A stretch of 54,787 nucleotides of DNA from Chloroflexi bacterium OHK40 (lineage in GTDB: Bacteria; Chloroflexota; Chloroflexia; Chloroflexales; Chloroflexaceae): assembly GCA_004367505.1 (NCBI GenBank), contig SFCB01000226.1, positions 1-54,787 on the forward strand, in the 5' to 3' direction. Shown one piece after another: positions 34,056-43,007 of the stretch. Under the pieces are notes generated by a model, which was not told the DNA's origin, did no database searches, and saw only the letters and a program-made list of their open reading frames with translations. The translations under genes and the position numbers were made by a program. How positions within the stretch are numbered: position 1 is the first letter of the stretch; the number at the start of each line of letters is the position of its first letter.

Positions 34056-35984
34056 CTACCCCCCCACGAATCCGGGCGGCCCCTCCATCGGCGGTAGGGT
34101 CGGCAGGATGATCGAGTCGCCCTCATTGATCCCGCCGAGCACCTGCACCCGGTCGCCGCTGGTGACGCCAAGCTCCACGGGCACGAGTTCGCCGGTCGGC
34201 TGCCCGTCGGGGCCGGTGCCGCTGGCCAGGCGCACCTGGGGACCCTCGGGGCCGTACTCGACAGCCTGCAGCGGGATGATCAGCGTGTCCTCGATCGAGA
34301 GGATCTGGATGCTTGCGGTGGTGGCCATGCCCACGCGGAGCCGCTCGTCGCTCACCTGCAGGGCGATCTCTACCGGGTAGAGGCCGCCGAGTGCGCCTGA
34401 CGGGAAAGGCATGCCGAAGCCTCCGCCCGGATCTTGCTGGCCGCTCTCGCTCGGCAGGTCGCCCACCAGGAGTAGTTCGCCGGTGAAGCTCTCGCCCGGC
34501 ACCGAGTCCACGCTCACGAGCACCTGCTGGCCGGCCGCCACCCGGGCCACGTCCTGCTCGGTCACCTGACCGCGAATGAGAAACCCGCGCAGGTCGGCGA
34601 TGGCGATGGCGTCGTCGGCGGTGGTGAGGGTGCCGGGCTTCAGGCTGATGTCGGTGATCGTACCGGCGATCGGTGCGCGCAGGGTGGCGGCGTCGAGCTC
34701 GGCCTCGGCCTCGGCCAGGGCGGCGCGGGCCTGTTCGAGGGCAGTGCGGGCCCGGGCCAGTTCCACCGGGTCGGGCCCGGCCTTGAGCTGTTCCTCGGCG
34801 GCTATTGCTTCGAGCAGGGCCGCCTCCAGTTCTGCGCGGCGGGCTGGCCGCTCGGGGTTGTCAACGAGCTCGACATAGGCGCGCTCGGCTTCGGCCACCG
34901 CCTGGCGGGCTTCGAGCAGGGCCGCCTCGACGCCACGGGTACGGGCCGTGTCGAAGGTGCGCTGGGCCTCCGCCACGTCGCGCTCAGCGGCGGCGACTGC
35001 CCGCTCGGCGGCCTGAATCTCGCGCACCTCGTCTTCGCGGGCCTGCTCGTAGGCCTCGCTGAGGTTCTGCACGCTCTGCTCCGCGTTGCGCAGGTTCACG
35101 CCAGCGTCGGCAAAGGCGCGCCGGAACGCCTCGACCTCGCGGTCTTCGAGCTCGCGGTTGCGGGCCACGCCGCTCTCGTCCACGATCTTCTCGGTGGGGT
35201 GGCGGCCGGTGCGCTGCACAAAGTCCCAATCCCAGAAGGCATCGCTGTAGGCCCGCTGCACCCGCTCGAGCTCCTGCACCCCTTGCTCAAGCGCCTGGGC
35301 TGCGTTCGTCTTGGCCCGCGAGGCGCTGTCGCGGGTGGTCTCCAGGCTGATCCGGGCCTGGGTGAGGGCCTCCTGGGCGCTGAGCAGCCCGGCCTCGGCG
35401 CTGCGCAGGTCGTCGGGGGCCAGGCCGCGCTCCAGGTCGGCAAGGCGCTGGCGGGCACTGTCGCGGCGCGCCCGGGCCACCTCCACATCGAGCGGCTGCA
35501 CCGACTGGCTGTCGGCGGCGAGATTGGCGCGGGCGCGGGCCACGGCTGCCGCAGCTTGGGCCAGATCGGCCTCGGTGGGGCCGGCAAGCAGCTTGTCGAG
35601 GGTCTGCTGAGCCTGGTCGAGCTCGGCCCTGGCGCTGGCGACCTTCAGGTCGAGGTCGCGCGTCTCCAGGCGTGCCAGGACGGCGCCTTCGGCTACCTCA
35701 TCGCCGCGCGCCACGAGGACCTCGGCCACGCGAGCGCCGGCGGGGAAGCTCACCCGGGCGCGGTCGCGGGGCTCCAGGGCCCCGTTGACCTCGACGGTTT
35801 CGGAAAGGGTGCCCCGCTCCACCGGCACGACGATGATCTCCGGTTGCGGCAGGGTGGGGGGGCGAACGATCTGCTGGCGGGCGATCACGGCGGCGACACA
35901 GGCGCCGATCACGAGGAGAAGCGCCAGGCCGGTGAGCAGCCGTCGCCACGGGAGCCGGCGGCGGCGGGCCGGTGGAACTGTCAT
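34056..35984 (-). CDS. HlyD/MacA-family adaptor with very long coiled coil
   Basis: The 642-residue product has an N-terminal transmembrane helix (RLLTGLALLLVIGACVAAVIA), a lipoyl/barrel-sandwich half-motif (VEVNGALEPRDRARVSFPAGARVAEVLVARGDEVAEGAVLARLE), then about 290 residues of helical hairpin (about 110-400). The second lipoyl half is TLRAPIAGTITDISLKPGTLTTADDAIAIA, followed by beta-barrel and membrane-proximal domains. MacA-like adaptors are usually 350-450 residues; the extra length is in the coiled coil. An ABC efflux adaptor role is inferred. An extended -10 (TGG TATGAT) lies about 110 bp upstream. The FtsX-type permease follows directly; the ATPase is not nearby. Confidence 0.85.
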   Translation of the reverse strand: MTVPPARRRRLPWRRLLTGLALLLVIGACVAAVIARQQIVRPPTLPQPEIIVVPVERGTLSETVEVNGALEPRDRARVSFPAGARVAEVLVARGDEVAEGAVLARLETRDLDLKVASARAELDQAQQTLDKLLAGPTEADLAQAAAAVARARANLAADSQSVQPLDVEVARARRDSARQRLADLERGLAPDDLRSAEAGLLSAQEALTQARISLETTRDSASRAKTNAAQALEQGVQELERVQRAYSDAFWDWDFVQRTGRHPTEKIVDESGVARNRELEDREVEAFRRAFADAGVNLRNAEQSVQNLSEAYEQAREDEVREIQAAERAVAAAERDVAEAQRTFDTARTRGVEAALLEARQAVAEAERAYVELVDNPERPARRAELEAALLEAIAAEEQLKAGPDPVELARARTALEQARAALAEAEAELDAATLRAPIAGTITDISLKPGTLTTADDAIAIADLRGFLIRGQVTEQDVARVAAGQQVLVSVDSVPGESFTGELLLVGDLPSESGQQDPGGGFGMPFPSGALGGLYPVEIALQVSDERLRVGMATTASIQILSIEDTLIIPLQAVEYGPEGPQVRLASGTGPDGQPTGELVPVELGVTSGDRVQVLGGINEGDSIILPTLPPMEGPPGFVGG

Positions 35985-36090
35985 AGCGAAGAGTGCTCGT
36001 TAGAAGGAGCGTACGACGACGCGCAGGACGGTCACATGACGGCGAGATGGACGCGCGCGTGGCACGCCAGAGGGTGTCGAACCCGCCTGC

Positions 36091-36099
36091 ATCATACCA
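36091..36099 (-). promoter_or_regulatory. Extended -10 promoter for the HlyD/FtsX operon
   Basis: Minus strand TGG TATGAT, about 107 bp upstream of ATG 35984, in the gap after the flavoprotein stop. No clear -35. Confidence 0.45.
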
Positions 36100-36174
36100 G
36101 AGGGCGCGGCGCGGCGCGGGCACAGCCGCGTGAGGTGCCGCTGAGATAACGCCGCAGGCGCAGGGATGGGTTCC

Positions 36175-37236
36175 TCAGTTTGCCTCGAACTGCTCGAAGG
36201 CGAGGCCATAGCTTCGGGCGGCCACATCGCCCAGGGCGGCTGGCCAGTGCCCCGTGATGGCGCGGGTGATCTTGCCGGCGTGCTCGTGACAGTTCTCGAT
36301 AAAGAGCGTGTAGCGCTGCTGGATCCCGGCGGCAACTGTGCCCGCGAGGTAGACGCCCGGCACATTCGTCTCCATCGTTTCCGGGTTGAAGCTGGGCACG
36401 CGGTTCTCGCCGCGTAGCTCCACCCCGAGCGACTCGAGCAGGCGCTGGTCGCCCCGGAAGCCCGTGGCCAGCAGCACGAAGTCGGTCTCGTGGCGCAGCG
36501 GTGGCCCCGAGGGGCGCGCGAGCTCCACGCAGGTGGGCGTAATCGCCATCGGCGTCGTCTCGGGGAGGAAGCGGATCGTGCCGGCGGCAAACTGGGCCTC
36601 AAGGTCGGGCAGGAGCCAGTGTTTCACGCGCCGCTCGTCGAGGCGGGAACCACGGTAGCTGAGCGTCACTAGGGCGCCCGCGCGCCAGCAGCGCAGCGCG
36701 GCCTCGGCCGCCGAGTTCTTGCCGCCAACGATCAGCAGCCGGCGCCGGAAGTAGTCGTGGGGGTCGCGGAAGTAGTGCGAGACGTGGGGCAGATCCTCGC
36801 CGGGGATGCCGAGGCGGTTGGGCCAGTGCATATCGCCGATGGCCAGCACCACGCGGCGGGCGTGGTAGCGGCGCTCGCCGGCGAGGGGGGCAGTGCGTAG
36901 CATAAAGCCGCGCTCGACGCGCTCGATGGCGGTTACGGGCTCGTAGGTGTTGATGCGCAGATCGAACTGCTCGACGATAGCTCGCAGGTAGGCCAGGTAC
37001 TCCTCACCAGTGATGCGCCCCTGGTGACTGTTGGGGATAGGCACGCCGGCGAGTGCGAGGCGCTCGGTGGTGCTGAAGAAGCTGGTGTTGCGGGGCCACC
37101 AGGTGAGCGTGTGGCCAATCTGAGCCGCGTCGAGGTGCAGGTAGGGCACCCCGGCGCGGGTGAGGCAAACGGCGAGCTCGATGCCGATCGGGCCGGCGCC
37201 GACGATCGCTACCTCAAATGGGGTCGGTTCGCTCAT
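36175..37236 (-). CDS. FAD-dependent NAD(P)-binding oxidoreductase, YpdA-like
   Basis: The 353-residue product has two Rossmann motifs: [17 protein letters not shown] at the N-terminus (FAD) and [19 protein letters not shown] near residue 175 (NAD(P)H). The arrangement [28 protein letters not shown] and C-terminal [33 protein letters not shown] resembles the YpdA-type bacillithiol-disulfide-reductase group and thioredoxin-reductase relatives. No CxxC redox pair is present, as in YpdA. Whether this organism makes bacillithiol is unknown; a ferredoxin-NADP reductase or other role remains possible. A ribosome site, GTGAGGAAC, precedes the ATG at 37236. Confidence 0.8.
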   Translation of the reverse strand: MSEPTPFEVAIVGAGPIGIELAVCLTRAGVPYLHLDAAQIGHTLTWWPRNTSFFSTTERLALAGVPIPNSHQGRITGEEYLAYLRAIVEQFDLRINTYEPVTAIERVERGFMLRTAPLAGERRYHARRVVLAIGDMHWPNRLGIPGEDLPHVSHYFRDPHDYFRRRLLIVGGKNSAAEAALRCWRAGALVTLSYRGSRLDERRVKHWLLPDLEAQFAAGTIRFLPETTPMAITPTCVELARPSGPPLRHETDFVLLATGFRGDQRLLESLGVELRGENRVPSFNPETMETNVPGVYLAGTVAAGIQQRYTLFIENCHEHAGKITRAITGHWPAALGDVAARSYGLAFEQFEAN

Positions 37237-37359
37237 GCTGTTCCTCACACTGGAGACGAGGCGGTGAGCCGCCTTCGGTCTCCACCATGATACCCCACTT
37301 CGGGCATGCGCCCTTGCCCGTGGCGCCTGTAGCCGGGGTGCGTCGCCCATGCGCAGAGG

Positions 37360-37375
37360 TGGCACGCTTCCTGCT
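37360..37375 (+). promoter_or_regulatory. Sigma-54-type promoter for the stress-protein gene
   Basis: TGGCACGCTTCCTGCT matches the consensus TGGCACN5TTGCW with GG at 37361-62 and GC at 37373-74 (exactly 10 bp between). It would start a transcript near 37386, about 78 nt before ATG 37464. Confidence 0.55.
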
Positions 37376-37463
37376 TGATGCTGACCAGCCTGGCGGCAAC
37401 GCCGGCCAGGCACGCTGGTGCGGCACGGCGATGTGTCGCCCTGACACCCAGGAGGATAAGATT

Positions 37464-38879
37464 ATGGCAACGACAGTGATCGGGCTCTTCGATAGTTTTG
37501 GCGAGGCCCAGAAGGCAGTGCACGATGTGATGCGCTACGGAGTGCGGCGCGAAGATATCAGCCTGTTAGCGCGGGACGAGCAGGGCACGATCCAGCACGC
37601 GGTGGGCGCCAGCGGCGCGGCCGAGGGGGCCGGGGCGGGGGCGGTGGGCGGCTCGTTGATGGGCGGCGCACTGGGCCTGCTGGTGGGCACGGGCCTGCTG
37701 GTCATCCCGGGGATTGGCCCTGTGCTCGCCGCCGGACCACTGGCGGCCGGGATCGGCTCGGCGGCGGCGGCGATCGGCGCTACGGCGATGGGCGCGGGCC
37801 TGGGCGCGGCGGCCGGTGGTCTGCTCGGCGGGCTGATGGGCGCGGGCGTGCCCGAGGGCGATGCGCGGGCCTACGTGGAGGGCGTGCGCCGTGGCGGCAC
37901 GCTGGTGAGCGTTACGGCTGTTGAGGCTGAGGCGGCCGATGTGCGCGAAATCATGCTGCGCAACGGCGCCATCGATATCGACCGCCGCGCGGCGAGTTGG
38001 CGCGATTCGGGCTGGAGCGATGCCGCAGACAACGCGGTCGATGTGCCCGATGCCGAGCGCTCAGCCGACGACTGGCGCGATAGCACGAGGTCGCGCACGG
38101 CCAGCGGCACCGCTGCTGAGTCTGCCACCGGCGCTAGCATCACCTCCACTGGCGCCGTGATTGGGACCGCCGCCGGCGAGCGCGCTGAGGAGCGCCGGCA
38201 GGGCCCCGGCTTCAGTGAGGGAGCGCTCAGCGACGTCGATCGCAAGATGGCCGATCCGGCCTTCACCAATGTCGATCGCACGGGTGGGGCCGTCAAAGGG
38301 AGCGCGGGCTTCGCCAGCGGCCACCCCCAGCCGCGCGAGCAGCGGCCCGAGACCTTCTCCGAGTTCGCCGCCGATGGCGAGGCAAGCATCCGCGACACCC
38401 CAGAGGGCACTCTGCCAGCCCACGGCGACTACGCCCGGGGCATGCGGGAGGAGCGTGCCGCGCCAACGGAGCCGGATTACGCCCGTGGGATGCACCGTGG
38501 CCCCGAGGAGCCCGGCCAGCGTGCCGACGAGCCCGGAATGCCTCACCACGGCGACTACGCCCGTGGCATGCGCCAGGAGGCAGCCGAGCCCACTCAGCCC
38601 GACTATGGCCGGGGCCAGCGTGGCTATGAGCTGTACGAGACCGAGTTCATCGAGCACTACCGTGGGCTCACTGGCAATGGTGGCCAGCCCTTCGACTCCT
38701 ACCAGCCCGCTTACCAGTTCGGCTACGCCATGGGCGAGGATCGCGCCTATCGTCACGAGAACTGGCAGATGGCAGAAGCCGATGTTCGCCAGTCCTGGGA
38801 GCAGGAGGCGCGCGGCAACTGGGAGGAGTTCAAGCAGAGCATCCGCTTCGGCTGGGAGAAGGCGCGCGGCCTGCGCTAA
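37464..38879 (+). CDS. General stress protein 17M-like protein with HGDYARGM repeats
   Basis: The 471-residue product starts with a YflT/GsiB-17M-like domain (TVIGLFDSFGEAQKAVHDVMRYGVRREDISLLAR). A glycine/alanine-rich hydrophobic stretch (about residues 50-140) and a low-complexity charged middle follow. Repeats of HGDYARGM, PDYARGM and PDYGRGQ occur between about 310 and 390. The C-terminus carries the YETEFIEHYRGL..YQPAYQFGYAMGEDRAYRHENW motif known from Chloroflexota and cyanobacterial stress proteins. The strong ribosome site AGGAGG and a sigma-54-like element upstream support regulated expression. The role is thought to be general stress or desiccation response; no enzymatic motif is visible. 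Confidence 0.78.
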   Translation: MATTVIGLFDSFGEAQKAVHDVMRYGVRREDISLLARDEQGTIQHAVGASGAAEGAGAGAVGGSLMGGALGLLVGTGLLVIPGIGPVLAAGPLAAGIGSAAAAIGATAMGAGLGAAAGGLLGGLMGAGVPEGDARAYVEGVRRGGTLVSVTAVEAEAADVREIMLRNGAIDIDRRAASWRDSGWSDAADNAVDVPDAERSADDWRDSTRSRTASGTAAESATGASITSTGAVIGTAAGERAEERRQGPGFSEGALSDVDRKMADPAFTNVDRTGGAVKGSAGFASGHPQPREQRPETFSEFAADGEASIRDTPEGTLPAHGDYARGMREERAAPTEPDYARGMHRGPEEPGQRADEPGMPHHGDYARGMRQEAAEPTQPDYGRGQRGYELYETEFIEHYRGLTGNGGQPFDSYQPAYQFGYAMGEDRAYRHENWQMAEADVRQSWEQEARGNWEEFKQSIRFGWEKARGLR

Positions 38880-38907
38880 GGCGCCCCTGGCCGTTTATCC
38901 GTCGCCC

Positions 38908-38923
38908 TGGCACGGAACCTGCA
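38908..38923 (+). promoter_or_regulatory. Sigma-54-type promoter for the GlsB gene
   Basis: TGGCACGGAACCTGCA has GG at 38909-10 and GC at 38921-22 with 10 bp between, as in sigma-54 promoters. A 9-bp perfect hairpin (38940-38958) lies in the predicted leader, before GTG 38996. Confidence 0.55.
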
Positions 38924-38939
38924 TATCTAACGGCGAGCG

Positions 38940-38958
38940 GGCCCGGACAGTCCGGGCC
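38940..38958 (+). promoter_or_regulatory. 9-bp hairpin in the GlsB leader
   Basis: GGCCCGGAC-A-GTCCGGGCC is a perfect inverted repeat with a 1-nt centre, between the sigma-54-like element and the ribosome site. Confidence 0.55.
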
Positions 38959-38995
38959 AACATCCACCACAGCGTTCTCCAGAAGGAGGGAACAC

Positions 38996-39271
38996 GTGAT
39001 CAACTTTATCCTCTGGCTCCTGTTCGGTGCCCTGGTTGGCTGGCTCGCGAGCCTGGTGATGCGCACCGACGCCCAGCAGGGCGCGCTGCTCAACATCGTG
39101 GTCGGTATCGTCGGCGCGTTTCTCGGCGGCTTCATCTTCAGTCTGCTCGGCCTCGGCGGCAGCAACATCAACAACAGCGACTTCAGCCTCAGCTCGCTGA
39201 TCGTCTCCTTTGTGGGCGCCATCGTGCTGCTGGGGATCGTCAACCTCTTCCGCCGCGGCGCAGTACGCTAG
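38996..39271 (+). CDS. GlsB/YeaQ/YmgE family stress-response membrane protein
   Basis: The 91-residue product has three hydrophobic segments: [44 protein letters not shown] and [21 protein letters not shown]. This is the transglycosylase-associated protein layout, with the conserved GWLAS and the glycine pattern between helices. It starts with GTG behind the strong ribosome site AGAAGGAGGG. Members are induced by stress and sit in the inner membrane; the molecular role is unclear. A second sigma-54-like promoter precedes it, so it may be co-regulated with the stress protein upstream. Confidence 0.85.
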   Translation: MINFILWLLFGALVGWLASLVMRTDAQQGALLNIVVGIVGAFLGGFIFSLLGLGGSNINNSDFSLSSLIVSFVGAIVLLGIVNLFRRGAVR

Positions 39272-39356
39272 CCCCACCCGCCAGACCCCATCCGTCCCAC
39301 TGTCCGCCCCCTCGCTCCTCGGTGAGGGGGCGCTTGTTGATCTTACGGAGGTGCTC

Positions 39357-40877
39357 ATGCAGCGCAAGAACGGCCAGTCTCGCTCAGTGTGGATGGAGAG
39401 CGCAGACCTCCCCACCTACCGGCCGCTCGCAGCCCCGGAGCATGCCGGCGTGCTCATCATCGGCGCCGGTCTGGCGGGGATCACCGCGGCCTACTGCCTG
39501 GCGAAAGACGGCTTTGAGGTGATGGTCCTGGAGCAGGGTCAGATCGGTAGCGGCGATACCGCCCGCACTACCGCCCAGATTACCGCCATCCTCGACAAGG
39601 GCTACGCCGAGACGGAGCGCCTGCGCGGTGAGGATGGGGCGCGGCTGGCGGCGGCGAGCCACTACGCCGCGATCGATAGGATCGAGGGCATCGTTCGTGA
39701 GGAGGGGATCGCCTGTGCTTTCGCGCGGGTGGATGGCTATCTCTTCCTCGGCCCGGGCGATAGCGCCGATACGCTCACCAACGAGCTCTCGGCAGCCCGA
39801 CGAGCCGGCATTCCGGACGTAGAGTTGCTCGCCACGGTGCCAGCCCTCGGTGGGCGCATGAGCGGCCCGGCCCTGCGCTTCCCGCGCCAGGCCCACTTTC
39901 ATCCCCTCCGTTACCTCGCCGGCCTGGCCCGCGCCGCCGAGCGGCTTGGTGCGCGGATTTACGGCGACACCCACGTGCAGACAATCAAGGGTGGCGCCGT
40001 TCCCTTCATCGAGACTAGCAATGGGCTCACGGTGACAGCCGATCGCATCGTGATCGCCACCCACGCGCCGATCAACGACGCGATCGGCTACAGCACCCGT
40101 GTCTTCCCCGCCATGACCTATGTGGTCGGCTTGCAGCTGCCCAGGGGGAGCCTGCCGCCCTTCCTGGCTTTCGATACCGCAGACCCCTACCACTATGTGC
40201 GCATCCAGCAGGCGGCCGAGCATGATCTGCTGATCGTGGGCGGCGAGGACCATAAGACGGGCCAGGCCGACGACCAGGATGAGCGGTACGCCCGCCTGGA
40301 GGGCTGGGCCCGCCAGCACTTCCCCCAGGCCGGCCCGCCGCGCTCCCGCTGGTCGGGCCAGGTGTTCAACGCTCTGGACGGGCTGGCCCTGATCGGGCCG
40401 GATCTGGCCTCGCCCAACGTCTATGTCATCGCCGGGCAGAGCGGGATCGGCATGACTCACAGTACGATCGGCGGCATGCTCCTGGCTGACCAGATCGCCG
40501 GACGGCAGAACCCTTGGGCGGAGCTCTACGAGCCGAACCGCCTGCCTATCCGGGGCCTCGGCGAGGCGCTGAGCGAAGGGCTCAATGTAGCCGCGCAGTA
40601 TCGCGATCTGCTCAAAGGCGGCGATGTCCGTTCAGAGGCGGAAATCCCCGCCGGAACCGGGGCTGTGGTCGGCTGGGGGCCAGGCAAGCTGGCGGTCTAC
40701 CGCGACGAGCAAGGTGTTGTCCACCGGCGCTCGGCTCTCTGCACACACCTGGGCTGTGTGGTCGCCTGGAACGACGCCGAAAAGACCTGGGACTGTCCGT
40801 GCCACGGTTCGCGCTACACGGCCTACGGCAAGGTGATGAGCGGGCCAGCGCCCGCAGACCTCGGACTGGCTGAGTGA
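39357..40877 (+). CDS. FAD-dependent oxidoreductase with C-terminal Rieske domain
   Basis: The 506-residue product has a DadA-like FAD domain: [28 protein letters not shown] (about residues 35-62), ARTTAQ and, at the end of the domain, [25 protein letters not shown]. About 80 residues at the C-terminus form a Rieske [2Fe-2S] domain with both motifs intact: CTHLGC (about 461) and CPCHGSRY (about 480). Such fusions are annotated as FAD-dependent oxidoreductases of unknown substrate; electrons may pass from flavin to the Rieske cluster. CGGAGG precedes ATG 39357. It lies 85 bp after the GlsB gene on the same strand. Confidence 0.85.
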   Translation: MQRKNGQSRSVWMESADLPTYRPLAAPEHAGVLIIGAGLAGITAAYCLAKDGFEVMVLEQGQIGSGDTARTTAQITAILDKGYAETERLRGEDGARLAAASHYAAIDRIEGIVREEGIACAFARVDGYLFLGPGDSADTLTNELSAARRAGIPDVELLATVPALGGRMSGPALRFPRQAHFHPLRYLAGLARAAERLGARIYGDTHVQTIKGGAVPFIETSNGLTVTADRIVIATHAPINDAIGYSTRVFPAMTYVVGLQLPRGSLPPFLAFDTADPYHYVRIQQAAEHDLLIVGGEDHKTGQADDQDERYARLEGWARQHFPQAGPPRSRWSGQVFNALDGLALIGPDLASPNVYVIAGQSGIGMTHSTIGGMLLADQIAGRQNPWAELYEPNRLPIRGLGEALSEGLNVAAQYRDLLKGGDVRSEAEIPAGTGAVVGWGPGKLAVYRDEQGVVHRRSALCTHLGCVVAWNDAEKTWDCPCHGSRYTAYGKVMSGPAPADLGLAE

Positions 40878-40941
40878 GCGGTACGGGAAAGGCGGCAGGG
40901 GCGCAGCACGCTGCACCCCTGCCTGATTCTTGCCCCACCGG

Positions 40942-41109
40942 CTATGGTATCTGAGCTAGCTCCACCCCATCATCGGCGCCGGGGCTAGCGCACCTCTGAT
41001 AACTCGCCACCAGCCGATCCATGCGCGATCGCTCCCGGGCGAGCCCACGCGCGCTCTGCCGTGAAGGGGTGTCCATTGGTGGCTCATCACCGCCGCTCGG
41101 GTTCAACAT
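40942..41109 (-). CDS. Tiny protein, 55 aa, coupled to the zinc-ribbon gene
   Basis: Reading the minus strand from ATG 41109 to TAG 40942 gives a protein with MLNPSGGDEPPMDTPS, then a basic helical part (RGLARERSRMDRLVASYQRC) and an acidic tail. Its ATG shares a base with the TGA of the 81-aa gene, and GGAGG lies 7 bp before it, so translational coupling is likely. No family is recognised; the small size makes it uncertain. It is below the size most gene callers accept. Confidence 0.55.
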   Translation of the reverse strand: MLNPSGGDEPPMDTPSRQSARGLARERSRMDRLVASYQRCASPGADDGVELAQIP

Positions 41110-41354
41110 CAGCTCACCTCCGGCTGGATCGCGGTCGGAACCGGGACTGCCCCGGTCTCTGTTGTATCGACGGCCACCGCCTCGCTATCGATCGGCTGCG
41201 GGCCGTAGAGCTCGATATGGCCGCAGGCCACACAGACGCGCGCACTGATCGGTTGGGGGTCGGTGCCGCGAGGGCCAGCTAGCATCACCGGGCCGCCAGC
41301 TGTCAGCAGTTCGCTCGCCCAGGTCTCATTGTCGCAGCGGGGGCATCGGATCAT
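41109..41354 (-). CDS. Zinc-ribbon-like small protein, 81 aa
   Basis: The product starts MIRCPRCDNETWASELLTAGG and continues ARVCVACGHIELYGPQPI; CPRC and CVACG form a two-knuckle zinc ribbon spanning about 45 residues. The remaining tail (EAVAVDTTETGAVPVP) is disordered. CAGGAGA lies upstream of the ATG at 41354. Small zinc ribbons of this kind often act in transcription or protein contact; the exact role is unknown. It is translationally coupled to the 55-aa gene that follows it. Confidence 0.72.
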   Translation of the reverse strand: MIRCPRCDNETWASELLTAGGPVMLAGPRGTDPQPISARVCVACGHIELYGPQPIDSEAVAVDTTETGAVPVPTAIQPEVS

Positions 41355-41691
41355 GGTAGGTCTCCTGTGATGCTCTGCCTGGCTCACCCTCCGGCAAGAG
41401 CTGTGCCATCCGGCGCGGTGGTAGAATGCGTGTATTCTCCGGGATTCAGGGGCCAGGGGGAAGCCGCCGATGGCACGGTGCCGATCATCCGTCGCCGCAT
41501 GACCACGGCCCGCCGCTACGGATCGCCTGTCGCCGAAGGCCCGCAACGACGGGAGGCAGCGTGCTGCATCCCCCCGCGCTCCTCCGTGTCCCGCCGTGTT
41601 CCCCTCCGCTCCCCGAACCCCCCTGGGGCCGAGGGGAACGGGACGCCGGTGGGGGCGTGGGGAAGGAGAAACGGGGGGACGAGGAGTTGCC
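41355..41691. other. Intergenic region before the amine oxidase gene
   Basis: A 337-bp gap with an extended -10 (41419-41427) and a 9-bp perfect inverted repeat, GTTCCCCTC (41597-41605) and GAGGGGAAC (41630-41638). No gene is supported. Confidence 0.55.
41419..41427 (+). promoter_or_regulatory. Extended -10 promoter for the amine oxidase gene
   Basis: TGG TAGAAT; would give a leader of about 260 nt that includes the 9-bp inverted repeat at 41597-41638. Confidence 0.45.
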
Positions 41692-42963
41692 ATGGGGACC
41701 AGCGTGATCGTCATCGGGGCCGGCGCAGCCGGGCTGGCTGCGGCCGCGAGGCTGCGCGAGGCCGGCGCTGAGCCCACTGTGATCGAGGCGCGGCCGCGGA
41801 TCGGTGGGCGCATTGCCCAGGAGCACGGCTTCGCCAGTGTGCCGATCGAGCTTGGCGCCGAGCTGATCCACGGTGAGGGCGCGGCCACTGTGGCGCTCGC
41901 CGCCGCCGCCGGGATCGCCCTTGCTCCGGTGGATCGCTACGGTAGTCTGCGCTGGGCGGCGGACGGCCCGGCCTGCCCCCTCGCCGAGCTGCCTGACGCG
42001 CGCCGCGAGCTGATCGCCGCGCTTGGTGCCACCTATCGAGGCCTCGCCCAGGACGAGCCGGCGCCCGACCGATCGCTGGCCGACGAGCTGCGGGCTCGTG
42101 GCTTCGACGCGGAGGCCGTTGCCATGGCCGATGTGCTGCTCGCCCAGACCTGCTGCGCTTCGGTGGAGGATCTGAGTTCCGCCGACCTGGCCCGTGAATT
42201 GCGTGCCGACCGGGCGGGGCCGCTGGAGTTTCGCCCCGTCGGTGGCTATGGGCCGCTGCTGGCCTGGCTCGCTCGTGGCCTGCGAATCGTGCTCGGCGCC
42301 CCCGCGACCATGGTGCGCCACGGCCCCGACGGCGTGCGCGTGATCGCCGGGGGGCGCACCTACGCGGCTGATGCCTGTATCGTCACGGTGCCGGTGAGCC
42401 TGCTCGCCGTGGAGCGCATCCGATTCGATCCGCCGCTCGGTCCCGAGAAGCGTGAGGCTATCGCCGCATTCCGCACCGAGCCTGCCACCAAGCTCTTCTT
42501 CCGCTTCGACCGGCCATACTGGGACGCCGGGCTGGCCTATATGGCCCACACCGGTCTCTTTAGCCGCTGGTGGACGCCCGCGCACCACCGGCCGGAGGTG
42601 CCGCTGCTCTGCTGCTACATCACCGCCGAGCGGGCCCGCGTTGTCGATGCGCTCGACGACGAAGCGCTGCGCCGGGCCGCTCTGGAGGAGCTCGCCACGC
42701 TACTCGGCGAGCCGGCGGTGCGCTCCCGCTGCACGGGGATGCTGCGCTCGGCCTGGGGAGCCGACCCCCTGGCCCTGGGTGGCTACGCCCACCTGCCGCC
42801 CGGCACCGCCGGCGCGCGCCCCGCCCTGGCCGCACCCGAGAGCCCGTGGCTGCACTTCGCCGGCGAGGCCACCGCCTACGAGAGTAACCCCCAGACGGTC
42901 CACGGTGCGATCGAGAGCGGTTGGCGCGCCGCAGCGGCCTGTCTGCGGCTGCGCTCCCCCTGA
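41692..42963 (+). CDS. FAD-dependent amine oxidase family protein
   Basis: The 423-residue product starts with SVIVIGAGAAGLAAAARLREAGAEPTVIEARPRIGGRIAQEHG, the FAD-binding GxGxxG and the RxGGR motif of flavin monoamine oxidases. The C-terminal LHFAGEATAYESNPQTVHGAIESGWRAAAACL completes FAD binding. The middle (VDRYGSLRWAADGPAC; FRTEPATKLFFRFDRPYWDAG) fits the amine-oxidase fold. Likely substrates are polyamines or other amines. GAGGAG precedes the ATG at 41692. The WYL regulator starts 44 bp after it. Confidence 0.85.
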   Translation: MGTSVIVIGAGAAGLAAAARLREAGAEPTVIEARPRIGGRIAQEHGFASVPIELGAELIHGEGAATVALAAAAGIALAPVDRYGSLRWAADGPACPLAELPDARRELIAALGATYRGLAQDEPAPDRSLADELRARGFDAEAVAMADVLLAQTCCASVEDLSSADLARELRADRAGPLEFRPVGGYGPLLAWLARGLRIVLGAPATMVRHGPDGVRVIAGGRTYAADACIVTVPVSLLAVERIRFDPPLGPEKREAIAAFRTEPATKLFFRFDRPYWDAGLAYMAHTGLFSRWWTPAHHRPEVPLLCCYITAERARVVDALDDEALRRAALEELATLLGEPAVRSRCTGMLRSAWGADPLALGGYAHLPPGTAGARPALAAPESPWLHFAGEATAYESNPQTVHGAIESGWRAAAACLRLRSP

Positions 42964-43007
42964 CGTAGGGTGAAGCCCGGAGCGATTGAGCACCACGAGC
43001 ACCCGCC

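Noticed and set aside
37360-38923. ECF sigma promoter instead of sigma-54 (GGAAC box at 38914)
   Set aside because: Only one of the two sites has GGAAC, whereas both share TGGCACG and GC at exact spacing.
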